From Thermoplasmata archaeon (GTDB lineage Archaea; Thermoplasmatota; E2; UBA202; JdFR-43), in NCBI GenBank assembly GCA_021161135.1, contig JAGHBD010000096.1, positions 1 to 15,896 of the forward strand: 15,896 bases of DNA, given 5' to 3'. This document shows, in pieces, positions 1-9,366 of the stretch. The notes under the pieces were generated by a model. That model was not told where the DNA came from. It worked only from the letters and a program-made list of their open reading frames with translations, and searched no databases. Made by a program: the position numbers and the translations under genes. How positions within the stretch are numbered: the stretch's first letter is position 1; the number at the start of each line of letters is the position of its first letter.

Positions 1-20
1 ATAACCAAATTTCAATTAAA

Positions 21-26
21 GGGGTG
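21..26 (+). promoter_or_regulatory. Shine-Dalgarno for the surface protein
   Basis: GGGGTG lies five bases before TTG at 32, a normal SD spacing. The GTG at 26 is part of the same G-rich string and would leave only one base between GGGG and the start. This favours TTG 32 as initiator. The promoter itself must lie left of the window. Confidence 0.5.
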
Positions 27-31
27 TGAAA

Positions 32-3000
32 TTGAAAGCGAGGATATGGTTGATTGTAATTATGCTACTTCTGCCAGCCGTGTATTCGCAACAGACAGCC
101 GATGTTTATATCGATGGCGTAAGTGTATCACCAGAAGATATATACGCTGGAGATAGGGTTGTCGTTAATGTTACTGTAGGTAATTCGGGTAGTAAGGCGG
201 ATAATATTGGCATTGCATTATTTGTCGATAATAGAACAGATGCAGTATATGAGCATGTGATAGATTCGTTAGATGAAGGCGAGGAGAAAACTATAGAACT
301 GTACTGGTATGCGCAGGAAGGAAAACACACTCTTTATATTTTTGCAGACTATAATGGAAAAATATCTGAGTCAAATGAGGATAATAACATTGTAAGTATA
401 GAAGTGGATGTTAAAAAACCTCTTTATCCTCCATTTCCACCTCAAAAAGAAAATGCAACATGGTGGGACAGCAACTGGCATTATAGAGTGCCTGTCACTG
501 CCTCCATGATGGGTATAAGAGAGAATTTTGTGGATGCAAATAAAATGGCTTACTGCAATATTAATTTTACAAAGCTTATGGATGATATAGCGTATAAACA
601 GGCTGGCAGTTTTTCAAAGAGAACTTTTTCCCCTAATTCAGTTAGAGTAATTGAATATGTCTTAGAAAACAATACATGGAAGCCGCTAAGAAATGTGGGC
701 AGAGAAATCATCCTTGCTGATGACTATAATGCGAGTAGCAATGCAAATGTTACAGTGATGTGGGTTATGGAAGATAATCTCAATCCTCATGAGAGAAGAT
801 ACTACTATATCTACTGGGATACTGTGGAAAATGGATATAAGAGAGGAGAATATGCAAGAATTTATTCTGGTATAAGGAATGCAGAATTTGAGGATAAGCA
901 TTCGAGCCAATGGAAAAATGTTACAGAAGGTTCTGTTAAATGGGAAATGGGCTATGCCATTGATCCAACAGAAGGAGACGGATGTTATAAGATATATGCA
1001 AAGGGAATGATGGGTGGAGGTCATACATGGCCTCCGAGTTATGCAAAAGTTTATCAAAATTTCATGATTCCAGATGAGGGCAAAACCTATTATATACTCC
1101 ACGCAAAAGTATTTGTATTTTCTGACTTGGAAAATGTAGAGTGGCAAATTTTAATAGATGGAGAGGCAATAGAAACAGGGACGTCAACAGGGGGATGGAT
1201 ACAGATAAATAAAAACATTACATCATATCTTCAGTCGAAGGGATATGTAACTCTATCATTCAAAATTGAAATACCAGAACTTGTAATAACAACAGAGCAA
1301 AGCGAGGTATATGCATATCTCGACTCTTTCTGGATTGAAACACCAAATGTAGATGTCAATGTTTTTGAAAACAAAACACATGGATGGTGGGCTGATGTTG
1401 TGGGGGCTGGAAATGAATATATAGCAGGCGTCGACGGAAGAGATACAATTGAAAGGATAGAGATAGAATGCGTTGCCTCGCCACGAGAAGTTGTTGCTAA
1501 ATTGTATTCTCCGAAAGCAGAAGTTGTAAAGTCATCGATGCCTCTTCCAGACCCAAGTTTTGAGGAAGAAGAAAAAACATATCTCTTTGCTTCTGATCCT
1601 CAAACAACATCTGCCATGATACAAACTGGTGTAGTGCATGAGGGAAAAAGGGCTATAGAACTCATGCTCAATAATTATGTTGGAAAATGGGAGTTTGAAA
1701 ATGAAAATGTGAAGAAAGGAGATTTGGCTGGTTTCAGGCAGAATATAACATATTCTATATCTCTTTCTGAATTACCGCCACTCTATTTCTGGTATAATAT
1801 TGAAAAATCCTCGGCATATGTTGTCCTCAATTATACCCTCCTTACTGTTGGCTCACCTCCGAGATTTTATACCATATCTCTTTCCGACTTAGATGGAGAT
1901 GGAAAATGGCACCGCTATGATATCCCTTCAAGCATCATTGCAAAATGGAGAAGAGGAGGGGGAAGGGTTGTAGGAATTGAAATGCGACTCATTGCACAAG
2001 ATGATGAAGCAGAGAGTACTGTATATATAGATGACCTTGGCTACTCTTTCTTGCCATATAATGCAACAGATAGGACGAAATGGAAGATAGAAAACTTCTA
2101 TACATTTACGAGTGGCGAGGAAGTAGGAAAATGGAGACTCGACGTAATAATAGCAGATGGCTCTGATTATAGGATAGAGGAAAGCATTCTTATAAATGTG
2201 GATGCGGCAGCAAATCTCGATGTCTTTAAAATAGAGCATCCTGCAAAGGTAAAAGAAGGTGAGACAGCAGAATTTACTGTGTATATAACAAATCATGGTC
2301 CAAAGGATGTAGCAGAGGATACACCAATCAATGTGAGCATTGTTATATATCAGGAGAATGGGGAATACTACAAGATGAGAAAATCAGTTGCTGGATTAAA
2401 AGTTGGTGAGGAAAAAAGCATACCCTTTTCATGGACATCCTCTTATGGGCAGGAGAAATATAAGGGCAAGTGGAAGATTATAGCCAGAGTAAATGAAAAT
2501 GGAGATATACCTGAATGGAACATGAAGGATAACTGGTATGCATCGTCCATTGAAGTGGAGGCAAAACCAGATTTGAAGATAGATATGGAAGATGTGGCTT
2601 TTCTCCCGAGCAATCCGGAAGTTAATGATACAGTTAATATTTCCATTATAGTCCATAATAATGGGTATGAAAATGCAACTGCTAAAGTAAGGATATATAA
2701 AAAGAAAGCAGGGGAAGATAGATATATACTTATAACAAATGGAAGCATTGAGAAATTCATTGAAAGAAGGAGCTGGGATAAAATCGTTTATCTCTGGAAG
2801 GTAACGGAGGAAGGACTGTATCATATAAAAATTGAGGTGAGTTGCGAAGACGAAAAAAATACTGCCAACAATATCGTGATAAAGGACATAAAAGTTGGAG
2901 GAGAAATGGATTTCTCACCACCATCCATAGAAAGTATAAGGGTAAAGCCAGATATCCAAGCAATGGGGGAGGGCATCAATATTTCAGCAAGCATATATGA

Positions 3001-3922
3001 CAGCAATACGACCATCGACAAAGCCATAGTAACGATATACAATGAATCAGGTGGGGAATTTTCATATTGTATGGCAAGGCTTGGAGAGAGCGATATATAT
3101 TACATTAATGTTTCATTCAATGAAATAGGATATTATACTTTCACGATAAAAGCATGGGATACTGCTCAACCTCAAAATATGAATGAAAGTTCCGAACTTA
3201 GCTTTAGAGTTGTATATAAGGACATCGAGACCTCTCCTCCAGTTATAAAAGCAATTTCAATAGATCCTGCGAGTGGAAAACAAGTTGTTGGCGGAGAAGT
3301 CAATATATCTGCGTATATAGACGATGAAGGCGGTATAAAAGAAGCCCTACTCATTATAACATATGGAGGAGAAGAAGAAAAACATGAAATGAAAGAAGGA
3401 GAAAATAACATATACTATTTTGTGAGTAAATATAACAAGCCGGGGAAATATACATACTACATAAGGGCAGTTGATGCATCAGCAAATGCCAATTATAATG
3501 TCTCGGAGAAATACTATTTTGAGATACCTTCTGATTATGATCTGGATGATGTACCAGATGTAATTGAAATTTCTCTCGGAGCAAATCCACAGAATGCGAG
3601 CCAGACAATAAATGTAAGTGTTGGAAAAGAATATGGGTATTTGTTATGGATAGAGGAAGAGGATAAATATATTTATTGGGATAAAGATAAAAACCAGAGC
3701 AGAGACATTAAAAAGGAGGATGTAAATGGCGATGGCAAGATGGAAATTCTTTTTGATGTAAATGGCGATGGCAAATACGACTATTACTACTCTCCTGAGA
3801 CAAAAGAGATAGTAAAATATGAAGTAGAGGAAGAGAAAGGCGATGAAACGATATGGCTTGTGCCGCCCCTCGTATTATTTGCTTTAGTATGCGTCGGCTT
3901 CCTGTTCATCAGAAAGAAATAA
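32..3922 (+). CDS. Giant membrane-anchored surface protein, CARDB/DUF2341/Ig-like domains
   Basis: Large secreted protein anchored in the outer face of the cytoplasmic membrane. Residue numbers count from the alternative GTG at 26. A signal peptide covers about 1-22 (hydrophobic IWLIVIMLLLPAVYS). A CARDB domain spans about 25-128 and ends in the usual SNEDNN pattern. A DUF2341-type domain starts at about 146 (WWDSNWHYRVPV), followed by a long beta-rich, jelly-roll-like region to about 720. Two further CARDB-like domains lie at about 730-965, and two Ig-like domains, each starting with a PP(S/V)I motif, at about 965-1167. Acidic Ca-binding-like loops (DYDLDDVPD; DVNGDGK twice) precede one TM helix at about 1275-1295 with an RKK tail. 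N-X-S/T sequons are frequent, consistent with N-glycosylation. These domains are generally adhesive or structural; no catalytic motif was seen. It could be an S-layer-associated protein or an adhesin. The 3' end overlaps the convergent protease gene by 14 bp. Confidence 0.85.
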   Translation: MKARIWLIVIMLLLPAVYSQQTADVYIDGVSVSPEDIYAGDRVVVNVTVGNSGSKADNIGIALFVDNRTDAVYEHVIDSLDEGEEKTIELYWYAQEGKHTLYIFADYNGKISESNEDNNIVSIEVDVKKPLYPPFPPQKENATWWDSNWHYRVPVTASMMGIRENFVDANKMAYCNINFTKLMDDIAYKQAGSFSKRTFSPNSVRVIEYVLENNTWKPLRNVGREIILADDYNASSNANVTVMWVMEDNLNPHERRYYYIYWDTVENGYKRGEYARIYSGIRNAEFEDKHSSQWKNVTEGSVKWEMGYAIDPTEGDGCYKIYAKGMMGGGHTWPPSYAKVYQNFMIPDEGKTYYILHAKVFVFSDLENVEWQILIDGEAIETGTSTGGWIQINKNITSYLQSKGYVTLSFKIEIPELVITTEQSEVYAYLDSFWIETPNVDVNVFENKTHGWWADVVGAGNEYIAGVDGRDTIERIEIECVASPREVVAKLYSPKAEVVKSSMPLPDPSFEEEEKTYLFASDPQTTSAMIQTGVVHEGKRAIELMLNNYVGKWEFENENVKKGDLAGFRQNITYSISLSELPPLYFWYNIEKSSAYVVLNYTLLTVGSPPRFYTISLSDLDGDGKWHRYDIPSSIIAKWRRGGGRVVGIEMRLIAQDDEAESTVYIDDLGYSFLPYNATDRTKWKIENFYTFTSGEEVGKWRLDVIIADGSDYRIEESILINVDAAANLDVFKIEHPAKVKEGETAEFTVYITNHGPKDVAEDTPINVSIVIYQENGEYYKMRKSVAGLKVGEEKSIPFSWTSSYGQEKYKGKWKIIARVNENGDIPEWNMKDNWYASSIEVEAKPDLKIDMEDVAFLPSNPEVNDTVNISIIVHNNGYENATAKVRIYKKKAGEDRYILITNGSIEKFIERRSWDKIVYLWKVTEEGLYHIKIEVSCEDEKNTANNIVIKDIKVGGEMDFSPPSIESIRVKPDIQAMGEGINISASIYDSNTTIDKAIVTIYNESGGEFSYCMARLGESDIYYINVSFNEIGYYTFTIKAWDTAQPQNMNESSELSFRVVYKDIETSPPVIKAISIDPASGKQVVGGEVNISAYIDDEGGIKEALLIITYGGEEEKHEMKEGENNIYYFVSKYNKPGKYTYYIRAVDASANANYNVSEKYYFEIPSDYDLDDVPDVIEISLGANPQNASQTINVSVGKEYGYLLWIEEEDKYIYWDKDKNQSRDIKKEDVNGDGKMEILFDVNGDGKYDYYYSPETKEIVKYEVEEEKGDETIWLVPPLVLFALVCVGFLFIRKK
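3719..3774 (+). repeat. Tandem 20-bp direct repeat encoding Ca-binding loops
   Basis: The 20 bases at 3719-3738 recur exactly at 3755-3774, 36 bp apart and in frame. Each copy encodes DVNGDGK, an EF-hand/dockerin-like calcium loop just before the C-terminal membrane anchor. The identical codons suggest recent duplication or conversion of the loop. Confidence 0.8.
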
Positions 3923-5387
3923 GCAGGCGGAGGCGGGGCACAAGAATTATTGAAAAAATGCACAGAAATATTGCCACGGAAACGGCATTTGTTATATAGG
4001 ATGATATTTTTTCCATCTTTTCTCTTTTCTTCACCCCGAATTTTGAAATAATGTAACTAATTCCGTCTCTGAAAATGTATCCTCCATCAAGAGGAAGGCT
4101 GGGAAGTGCATTAAAGGTTCCGACTGCAAAGTTAAGCCAGAAAATCCAGTAAATTAGCGAGTACATCATCCAGAAGGTGGGGGAGGGAGCATAAATATGC
4201 TGTAAATCTGCAGGCATTGAAGATAAACCTCTAAATGGGAGAGCAAGATAGCCAAGAAAATTTCCTTTAAAGGGGTTATAGAGTTTTTGGAAATATTGAG
4301 TATCGAGTAGTATATCCTGAAGTCCTGCTGCTTCTATGCCTAAAAAGCCTTTTCCTTTATCTGTGCCTGTGAAGTCATATCGATCAGCAAGGATGACAGA
4401 GGCGTTATAAAATGAGGTATTGCGATAATATGATATGGTAATTTCCTGCCCTGCCACCGTTTCATTCATGATTTTGAGAAAATCTTTGCTGCTTTTCACA
4501 GCCTTTCCATTTATTTCATATATTATGTCTCCCTTACGAATCTTTTCTTCTGCAGGCGAGTCTTTAACGACATCTAATACATATATTCCATTAAGGATTT
4601 TCTTATCAATTAATGAATTATCTTTCCACAAAGTTATGTTGTAAAATTTTCCTGCTTCCGTGCTATTTATAAAATTTACAAAATCCTGCACACTTTTTAC
4701 TTCCATGCCTTCCACATTAGCTATCACACTCCATCTATCTATGCCATAAGCATCGTAGCCAACAATCGCTCCATCCACTTTTGGTGTTATGAGTGGAGAA
4801 AATATAAAAGCAAGGAGCATAAGACATATCAAAGCGAGAATTATATTTGAGGCAGGCCCAGCAGCAAAAACCCTGCTCCTTTTCACCCTACTAACTCTTT
4901 TAAGCTCATCTTCATCTGGTTCAACAAATGCTCCAACAGGCACAATCAGGAAAAGCAAACCAAGAGATTTAACCTTCACTCTCCCATACCTAGCCAGAAT
5001 ACCATGAGAAAATTCATGCACAATAATTGCCACAGCGAGAGCAATAACACCATATCCTATAGGAATAATTGGATTAATTCCTGGAATGCCAAGTATGAGG
5101 CGAGGCGACGGCGCCGCCTGCGGAGGTATGCGAAAGGAGATGCTGAGATTCCATATTATGAGGGCTGTTGTTAATATCATTGCAATGATGCTTATTACAA
5201 TAGCAGCGTTACCATACCACTGCCATACATTTCGTTTGGCTATTCTGTCTATGAACTTCTTTCCTTTTTCTGTTTTCCACATTAGGAGAGGGCCTGCAAT
5301 TTCCAGCCCATATTTTTTACCTTTTTTCTTTACGATATATAGCAAAATAGCCCATATTGCAAAAATTGCCACAATATACTCTATCAT
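3909..5387 (-). CDS. M50 family site-2 intramembrane zinc protease with PDZ region
   Basis: Polytopic site-2 protease (RseP/S2P family), 492 aa, which cuts membrane proteins within or near the bilayer. The zinc motif HEFSH is at residues 124-128 within a hydrophobic segment. The second metal-site motif, NALPSLPLDGG, is at 426-436. The conserved AAGPASN stretch is at 175-181. A PDZ region lies between the catalytic halves (about 205-330), with the clearest unit near DSPAEEKIRKGDIIYEING. Other TM segments are near 3-18, 61-80, 180-200, 405-425 and 465-485. The ATG at 5385-5387 follows AGGAGG at good spacing and overlaps the DUF373 stop as ATGA, so the two are probably translationally coupled. 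A GC-rich, proline-rich insert (FRIPPQAAPSPRL, residues 85-97) stands out. Its substrate is unknown; anchored surface proteins or membrane regulators are possible. Confidence 0.92.
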   Translation of the reverse strand: MIEYIVAIFAIWAILLYIVKKKGKKYGLEIAGPLLMWKTEKGKKFIDRIAKRNVWQWYGNAAIVISIIAMILTTALIIWNLSISFRIPPQAAPSPRLILGIPGINPIIPIGYGVIALAVAIIVHEFSHGILARYGRVKVKSLGLLFLIVPVGAFVEPDEDELKRVSRVKRSRVFAAGPASNIILALICLMLLAFIFSPLITPKVDGAIVGYDAYGIDRWSVIANVEGMEVKSVQDFVNFINSTEAGKFYNITLWKDNSLIDKKILNGIYVLDVVKDSPAEEKIRKGDIIYEINGKAVKSSKDFLKIMNETVAGQEITISYYRNTSFYNASVILADRYDFTGTDKGKGFLGIEAAGLQDILLDTQYFQKLYNPFKGNFLGYLALPFRGLSSMPADLQHIYAPSPTFWMMYSLIYWIFWLNFAVGTFNALPSLPLDGGYIFRDGISYIISKFGVKKREKMEKISSYITNAVSVAIFLCIFSIILVPRLRLLISF

Positions 5388-6466
5388 TTCTTTTCCTCCT
5401 TATACATATCCTCAATAATGTGGTATAGAACACTGCCTATAAAAGCTATTAGCAATCCTCCTATTATTTTTGCAAGGAATGGTACAGAAAAAATGAATTC
5501 TGTAAATATGGTATGGAGGGAGCGTTCATGTATCACTTCTATGAGGATGGTAAAAGAAGCAGATAAAATGAGGCCAAATGCAACAAGTGTGAAAGGAAGA
5601 ATAGAATAATTCCACAGCACTTTCTTTTCCTTGAAATAGGCATCGATGAAGCGGCCCAAAGCAATCAGAAGAACAGCTGCAACTATCCACCACAGCATCT
5701 CATTTATAAAACGTATAACATATTCTGAAGCTTCTATTTCTTTACCTGTTAAAACCTGCGCCGCCGAAACAAAGGCGATAACTATTATGAATATTGCCAG
5801 CACTGAAGAAAAAATGGTCATTCTTCCCATCCTCAAGCCAGTTATTATTTCTCTCCCAATCCTTGTTATAACATTCTCAAGATGGAAAACCCTCACCAAA
5901 AGATATAATCCAAGAACAATGAGAATTACTGAAGTGCCGATGGAAACTGCTCCAAAAATGGCGGCGATGCCCCATATTAAAAGTATAATTGCTACTGGAA
6001 GCATGAAGCGACGCTGAAGTTTCTCATCATCCATGAGTCTTTTTATTAGATAATATGTGCCTTCCAATGTCTGACTTTGCTTAACAATCACCCTTTTAAC
6101 AACATCGATTTTCATCCTCGATTCTATTATTGGAATTATGTATTCATCTTCGGCTCCATCTGTAACCAAGATAAGGCGTTCAGGCTTTATTTTTTCAAGA
6201 ATTTCATCGAGTTGTCTAGCTATTTTCATATCCGATTTCAATCCAACGCTTTTATCTCCACATATCGTTACTATCTCTGCATCATCAAGCTCATCGTATG
6301 TTGTGATAGCGGCAAAAAGACAATTTGCATCTGAATCCTCTGGATCAGCTAAAGCAAGCATTTGAGCCGCTTTTAAGTTCTCCTCTCTACCCATAATTGG
6401 AGATTTGCAACCAGCTTTTTCACCAAAGTCATTATCTCTATCTATACATAGAACCAAAGTTTTCAT
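5384..6466 (-). CDS. DUF373 family archaeal integral membrane protein
   Basis: 360-aa protein of DUF373, an archaeal family of unknown function. A soluble N-terminal part of about 150 residues carries the family's conserved patterns: LVLCIDRDNDFGEKAG near 4-19, GREENL at 26-31, LALADPEDSDAN at 37-48, and a VTDGAEDEY stretch at 101-109. About six TM helices follow (roughly 155-174, 176-194, 218-236, 256-274, 287-310, 328-350). The clustered Asp residues of the N-terminal part suggest nucleotide or metal binding, which is inference. No SD precedes the ATG; a TATA-like box 28 bp upstream suggests a leaderless mRNA. It overlaps the M50 protease by 4 bp, so the two probably act together at the membrane. 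Confidence 0.88.
   Translation of the reverse strand: MKTLVLCIDRDNDFGEKAGCKSPIMGREENLKAAQMLALADPEDSDANCLFAAITTYDELDDAEIVTICGDKSVGLKSDMKIARQLDEILEKIKPERLILVTDGAEDEYIIPIIESRMKIDVVKRVIVKQSQTLEGTYYLIKRLMDDEKLQRRFMLPVAIILLIWGIAAIFGAVSIGTSVILIVLGLYLLVRVFHLENVITRIGREIITGLRMGRMTIFSSVLAIFIIVIAFVSAAQVLTGKEIEASEYVIRFINEMLWWIVAAVLLIALGRFIDAYFKEKKVLWNYSILPFTLVAFGLILSASFTILIEVIHERSLHTIFTEFIFSVPFLAKIIGGLLIAFIGSVLYHIIEDMYKEEKK
5395..5400 (-). promoter_or_regulatory. Shine-Dalgarno for the M50 protease
   Basis: AGGAGG on the minus strand sits seven bases before the ATG at 5387, inside the end of the DUF373 gene. It is one of only two full-strength SD sites in the window, both serving probable internal operon genes or leadered transcripts. 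Confidence 0.8.
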
Positions 6467-6488
6467 TTACATTAAAAAATCTCATCCC

Positions 6489-6498
6489 TATATAATAA
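6489..6498 (-). promoter_or_regulatory. TATA-like box for the DUF373-M50 operon
   Basis: TTATTATATA on the minus strand is centred about 28 bp upstream of the ATG at 6466. The intervening leader has no SD. With the archaeal TATA-to-start distance of about 26 bp, transcription would begin at or next to the ATG. Confidence 0.5.
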
Positions 6499-6534
6499 AA
6501 TTGCGATTTGATTTCAATAATGGCTTACATTTAT

Positions 6535-9273
6535 CTATCCAACCATTATCTCATATTCCTCGCTTATTGCTTCATTTCCTGCCGTATCTATTGCCTTTAT
6601 TCTGAATTTATATACGCCGTTATCAATCTGCCCAAGTTCAATGCCATAGCGGGGCTCATTGCTTTCGTTGCGAAGAGCATCTTCTTCATGGCGAGATTGC
6701 GGAGGATAATCAGCATATCTGTACATCTTTATTTCTTCACCGTCTATAATAACATAAACATCTTTTATATTGTAAAAAGTTGGTGAAACAAAAGCATAGA
6801 TAACAAGATTGCTTTCATTTGTTGGTGCATCTGGCTCATAATATATTTCTTTGATGAGTGGCTTGCTTTTATTGCCTGCAACAACAAAATCTATTTTTTT
6901 TACGCTTTTCAATCCAGCAATATCTTCAGCTACAATTTTTAGCTCGTAATCTCCTGGAGAAAGTTGTAAGGAAATGCTGAAATTCTGCTGCAGTTCAATT
7001 TCATTTTCATTTATATATGCAACAATGCTTTTTATCTCTGTGTTATCTTCCACATTTCCTTCTATTTTTACATTTCCATCAAATATTTCTCCCCTCTCTG
7101 GCTTTCTTATGGTTATTGAAGGCGGGGAAAAATCAACCACCTCTACTTTATATTCTTTAATGAATTCACTGCATCTTGCAAATATTGTATGATTGCCAAG
7201 CGAAGCATTCCATTTTACTTCGAAATAGCCGTTCACATTCCATTTGTTGCCTTCTATTTCAATTTCTGCTGGCTTTGTGGCATATCCCTTTATTTCCACC
7301 GTTCCTGCATTCACCATTGCATTTCCATAATCATTGCATGGGGAAACAATATGAATGAAATCTCCTTCTCCATATGCATCTAATGCTACCGTGAGTTTTA
7401 CATCTGTTCTTTTTGCAGTGTTATTGAAAACAATATAAATTTCATCATCTGCATAAAATTCTATGCTGCCATTCGATGCATATCTGTATTCATAGCAATC
7501 AAATTTCTCTCCCCTCCTATATTTCTCAAAGTTTTCCTTATCAACAATAAAAAAGTTTATTTTTGCATCTGTGGGATGCATTGCATACCTCCAGTCCCAT
7601 GGATTGCGTTGCTTTTGATAACCATGGCATCTGAAATTAATAATGAAGTGGTATTTTCCACTGTCTGGCGACTGTAACACATTTTCATTCAGCTTTTCCC
7701 TCCAATCTGGCAGAATAAATCTTATTCTCATTTCCTTTGTTTTATTTGTTAAAATTATTGGCTTGTAGCGGATAGCATTGCTTTTACCCACGCTGTAAGG
7801 GCCGAAATAAAAGAATTCATCTTTATCAACAACTATGAGATAACTATGGCCAAAGCCAAGATTGAAACTGCATACTCCATCTACATTAGTATAATTCCAT
7901 ATACTCGGCAGAATCCATGGAATTAAGCCTGGAATGCGTTCATGATAAAATTTCTTCATTTCATTATATCTCTCCTGCCATTTCTGACGAATATCTTCAG
8001 GCAATCTCTGCCAGAGTTTATCCACATATTTGGCCCAGAGCTTGTCCTTAAAATTATTTGCCTTCCAGGAGCCAAATATCATAACGCGAGCCCCATCAAC
8101 TGGATTTCCAAAGGCATCTTTTACTTCAACAACAATTTTTGTTCTATCTTTCGCCTTTATATATTTCGGCGTAACATCATATATGCTGCTGTCTCCATTC
8201 CATGCAAAAAGGGCGGAAATTATTTTTCCCCATCTATAGCGATATTCGCTGTAATTTGCCACGCATCCTCCGCCATCAGCCCACCAGTTATCGCACTGGT
8301 GCCAGCCTCGCTCCCAGAATTCACGCCATACATGGTCTTCGCCCAAATCATTTATTCCAACGCTTGGAATTAAAGCCGCTCTTTGGACAGCTACGCTAAT
8401 CTGCTGCAATTCGCCGCAAAATCCATTGTGTTCATGAGCTATTATGTTTGGCTGCCCTGGACGATCGCCAGTAGCAAGCTGATTTACAGTTTTTCCAACC
8501 CAGTAGTTTATTGCTTCTATAGCCGTGGGGTGATTTTCCATGCTCCATTTCCATGTTCTGTGGCCTGGCGGGTAATACGTTTTGTTGTCCCATAAATATT
8601 TGATGCCATGCAACTTTTCCAGAAGCAGAGGATAGCCAATGTCATTATGATAAAATAGATATTCACGCCAGAATTTATCGTAAACATATTCTGCATCTTC
8701 AAATGTTATGCGGGGAGAAACAACATACCAGTAATATATGCTCATTGGACACACGATACTCAATTCTTTTCCATTATCAAGCGTTGTGTATCTTATGGTA
8801 GAAGAGCCATTCTCAAAATCAATGACATCAACGTAATCTAAATATTCATCATTTTTGTAAATGAAATAAGCATTGTCATATAGCAACTCAGGAGAAGGCA
8901 TCCCATTTATTGGGCATGTTGCTATGCAAAAAGCAATTTCATCTGCATATTTGTTGCTTGAGTTTATCAGCAGCTCAGCATATTCATCGCTAAGATTTTC
9001 AAATTGTTTTGCCAGCCTCCATCTTATCCATTCAGGAGCCTTGGCTAAAGCAATTTTTTCCTTTCGGCTTAAATTAAAATGTTGCTGCTGAAAATCTATT
9101 CCGCCATCTGGAGAAAAATGAATATAAAAGTCATTCCCTGCTTTGATATAAGCAGTTTTCTCAAAATGGCCTATAAAATCATTTTCAACCTTACTAAATG
9201 CTACATCATTTTTTATCCCGTATGATGGTATAATAAGTATTGCAACAATTATGATGGCAACCAGCAGCCTCAT
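6535..9273 (-). CDS. Secreted transglutaminase-like protein with Ig-like C-terminal domains
   Basis: 912-aa exported protein. The signal peptide is at about 1-19 (LLVAIIIVAILIIPSYG). A transglutaminase-like (papain-fold) core occupies about 240-370. Cys286 in GFCGELQQ, His314 in EDHVWREFW and Asp328 in WHQCDNWWADGG fit a Cys-His-Asp triad, and GDSSIYDVTPKY follows. Next come a carboxypeptidase-regulatory-like beta segment (about 378-400, VEVKDAFGNPVDGARVMIFG, then continuing after a Trp/Lys-rich helical insert at about 405-445) and at least two Ig-like domains (about 716-798 and 803-910), the last resembling those of the giant surface protein. No C-terminal anchor is seen, so it may be released or held non-covalently. 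Members of this fold act as cysteine proteases, amidases or crosslinkers; which applies here cannot be read from the sequence. Start: ATG directly before the signal peptide, without an SD. Confidence 0.82.
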   Translation of the reverse strand: MRLLVAIIIVAILIIPSYGIKNDVAFSKVENDFIGHFEKTAYIKAGNDFYIHFSPDGGIDFQQQHFNLSRKEKIALAKAPEWIRWRLAKQFENLSDEYAELLINSSNKYADEIAFCIATCPINGMPSPELLYDNAYFIYKNDEYLDYVDVIDFENGSSTIRYTTLDNGKELSIVCPMSIYYWYVVSPRITFEDAEYVYDKFWREYLFYHNDIGYPLLLEKLHGIKYLWDNKTYYPPGHRTWKWSMENHPTAIEAINYWVGKTVNQLATGDRPGQPNIIAHEHNGFCGELQQISVAVQRAALIPSVGINDLGEDHVWREFWERGWHQCDNWWADGGGCVANYSEYRYRWGKIISALFAWNGDSSIYDVTPKYIKAKDRTKIVVEVKDAFGNPVDGARVMIFGSWKANNFKDKLWAKYVDKLWQRLPEDIRQKWQERYNEMKKFYHERIPGLIPWILPSIWNYTNVDGVCSFNLGFGHSYLIVVDKDEFFYFGPYSVGKSNAIRYKPIILTNKTKEMRIRFILPDWREKLNENVLQSPDSGKYHFIINFRCHGYQKQRNPWDWRYAMHPTDAKINFFIVDKENFEKYRRGEKFDCYEYRYASNGSIEFYADDEIYIVFNNTAKRTDVKLTVALDAYGEGDFIHIVSPCNDYGNAMVNAGTVEIKGYATKPAEIEIEGNKWNVNGYFEVKWNASLGNHTIFARCSEFIKEYKVEVVDFSPPSITIRKPERGEIFDGNVKIEGNVEDNTEIKSIVAYINENEIELQQNFSISLQLSPGDYELKIVAEDIAGLKSVKKIDFVVAGNKSKPLIKEIYYEPDAPTNESNLVIYAFVSPTFYNIKDVYVIIDGEEIKMYRYADYPPQSRHEEDALRNESNEPRYGIELGQIDNGVYKFRIKAIDTAGNEAISEEYEIMVG

Positions 9274-9291
9274 GTCAGATAATCAAAATGG

Positions 9292-9303
9292 CATTTTAAT
9301 TTC
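9292..9303 (-). promoter_or_regulatory. Possible TATA box for the transglutaminase-like gene
   Basis: Minus-strand AAATTAAAATGC is centred about 25 bp before the ATG at 9273, and no SD is present. It is weaker than the divergent box at 9339. The 93-bp intergenic stretch (9274-9366) must hold the promoters of both divergent genes. Confidence 0.3.
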
Positions 9304-9338
9304 TTTTCATCGGCTTATCCACTACAGTTTCAGCAACA

Positions 9339-9350
9339 TTTAAGTATATT
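9339..9350 (+). promoter_or_regulatory. TATA-like box for the aminotransferase gene
   Basis: TTTAAGTATATT is centred about 23 bp upstream of the ATG at 9367. The bases just before that ATG are CCCCCC, which cannot act as an SD, so a leaderless or near-leaderless transcript is likely. Confidence 0.5.
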
Positions 9351-9366
9351 TTCTCAATATCCCCCC

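Noticed and set aside
7942-8373. A 143-codon plus-strand frame within the transglutaminase-like gene
   Set aside because: The opposite strand encodes conserved catalytic motifs (Cys286, His314, Asp328); this frame has none.
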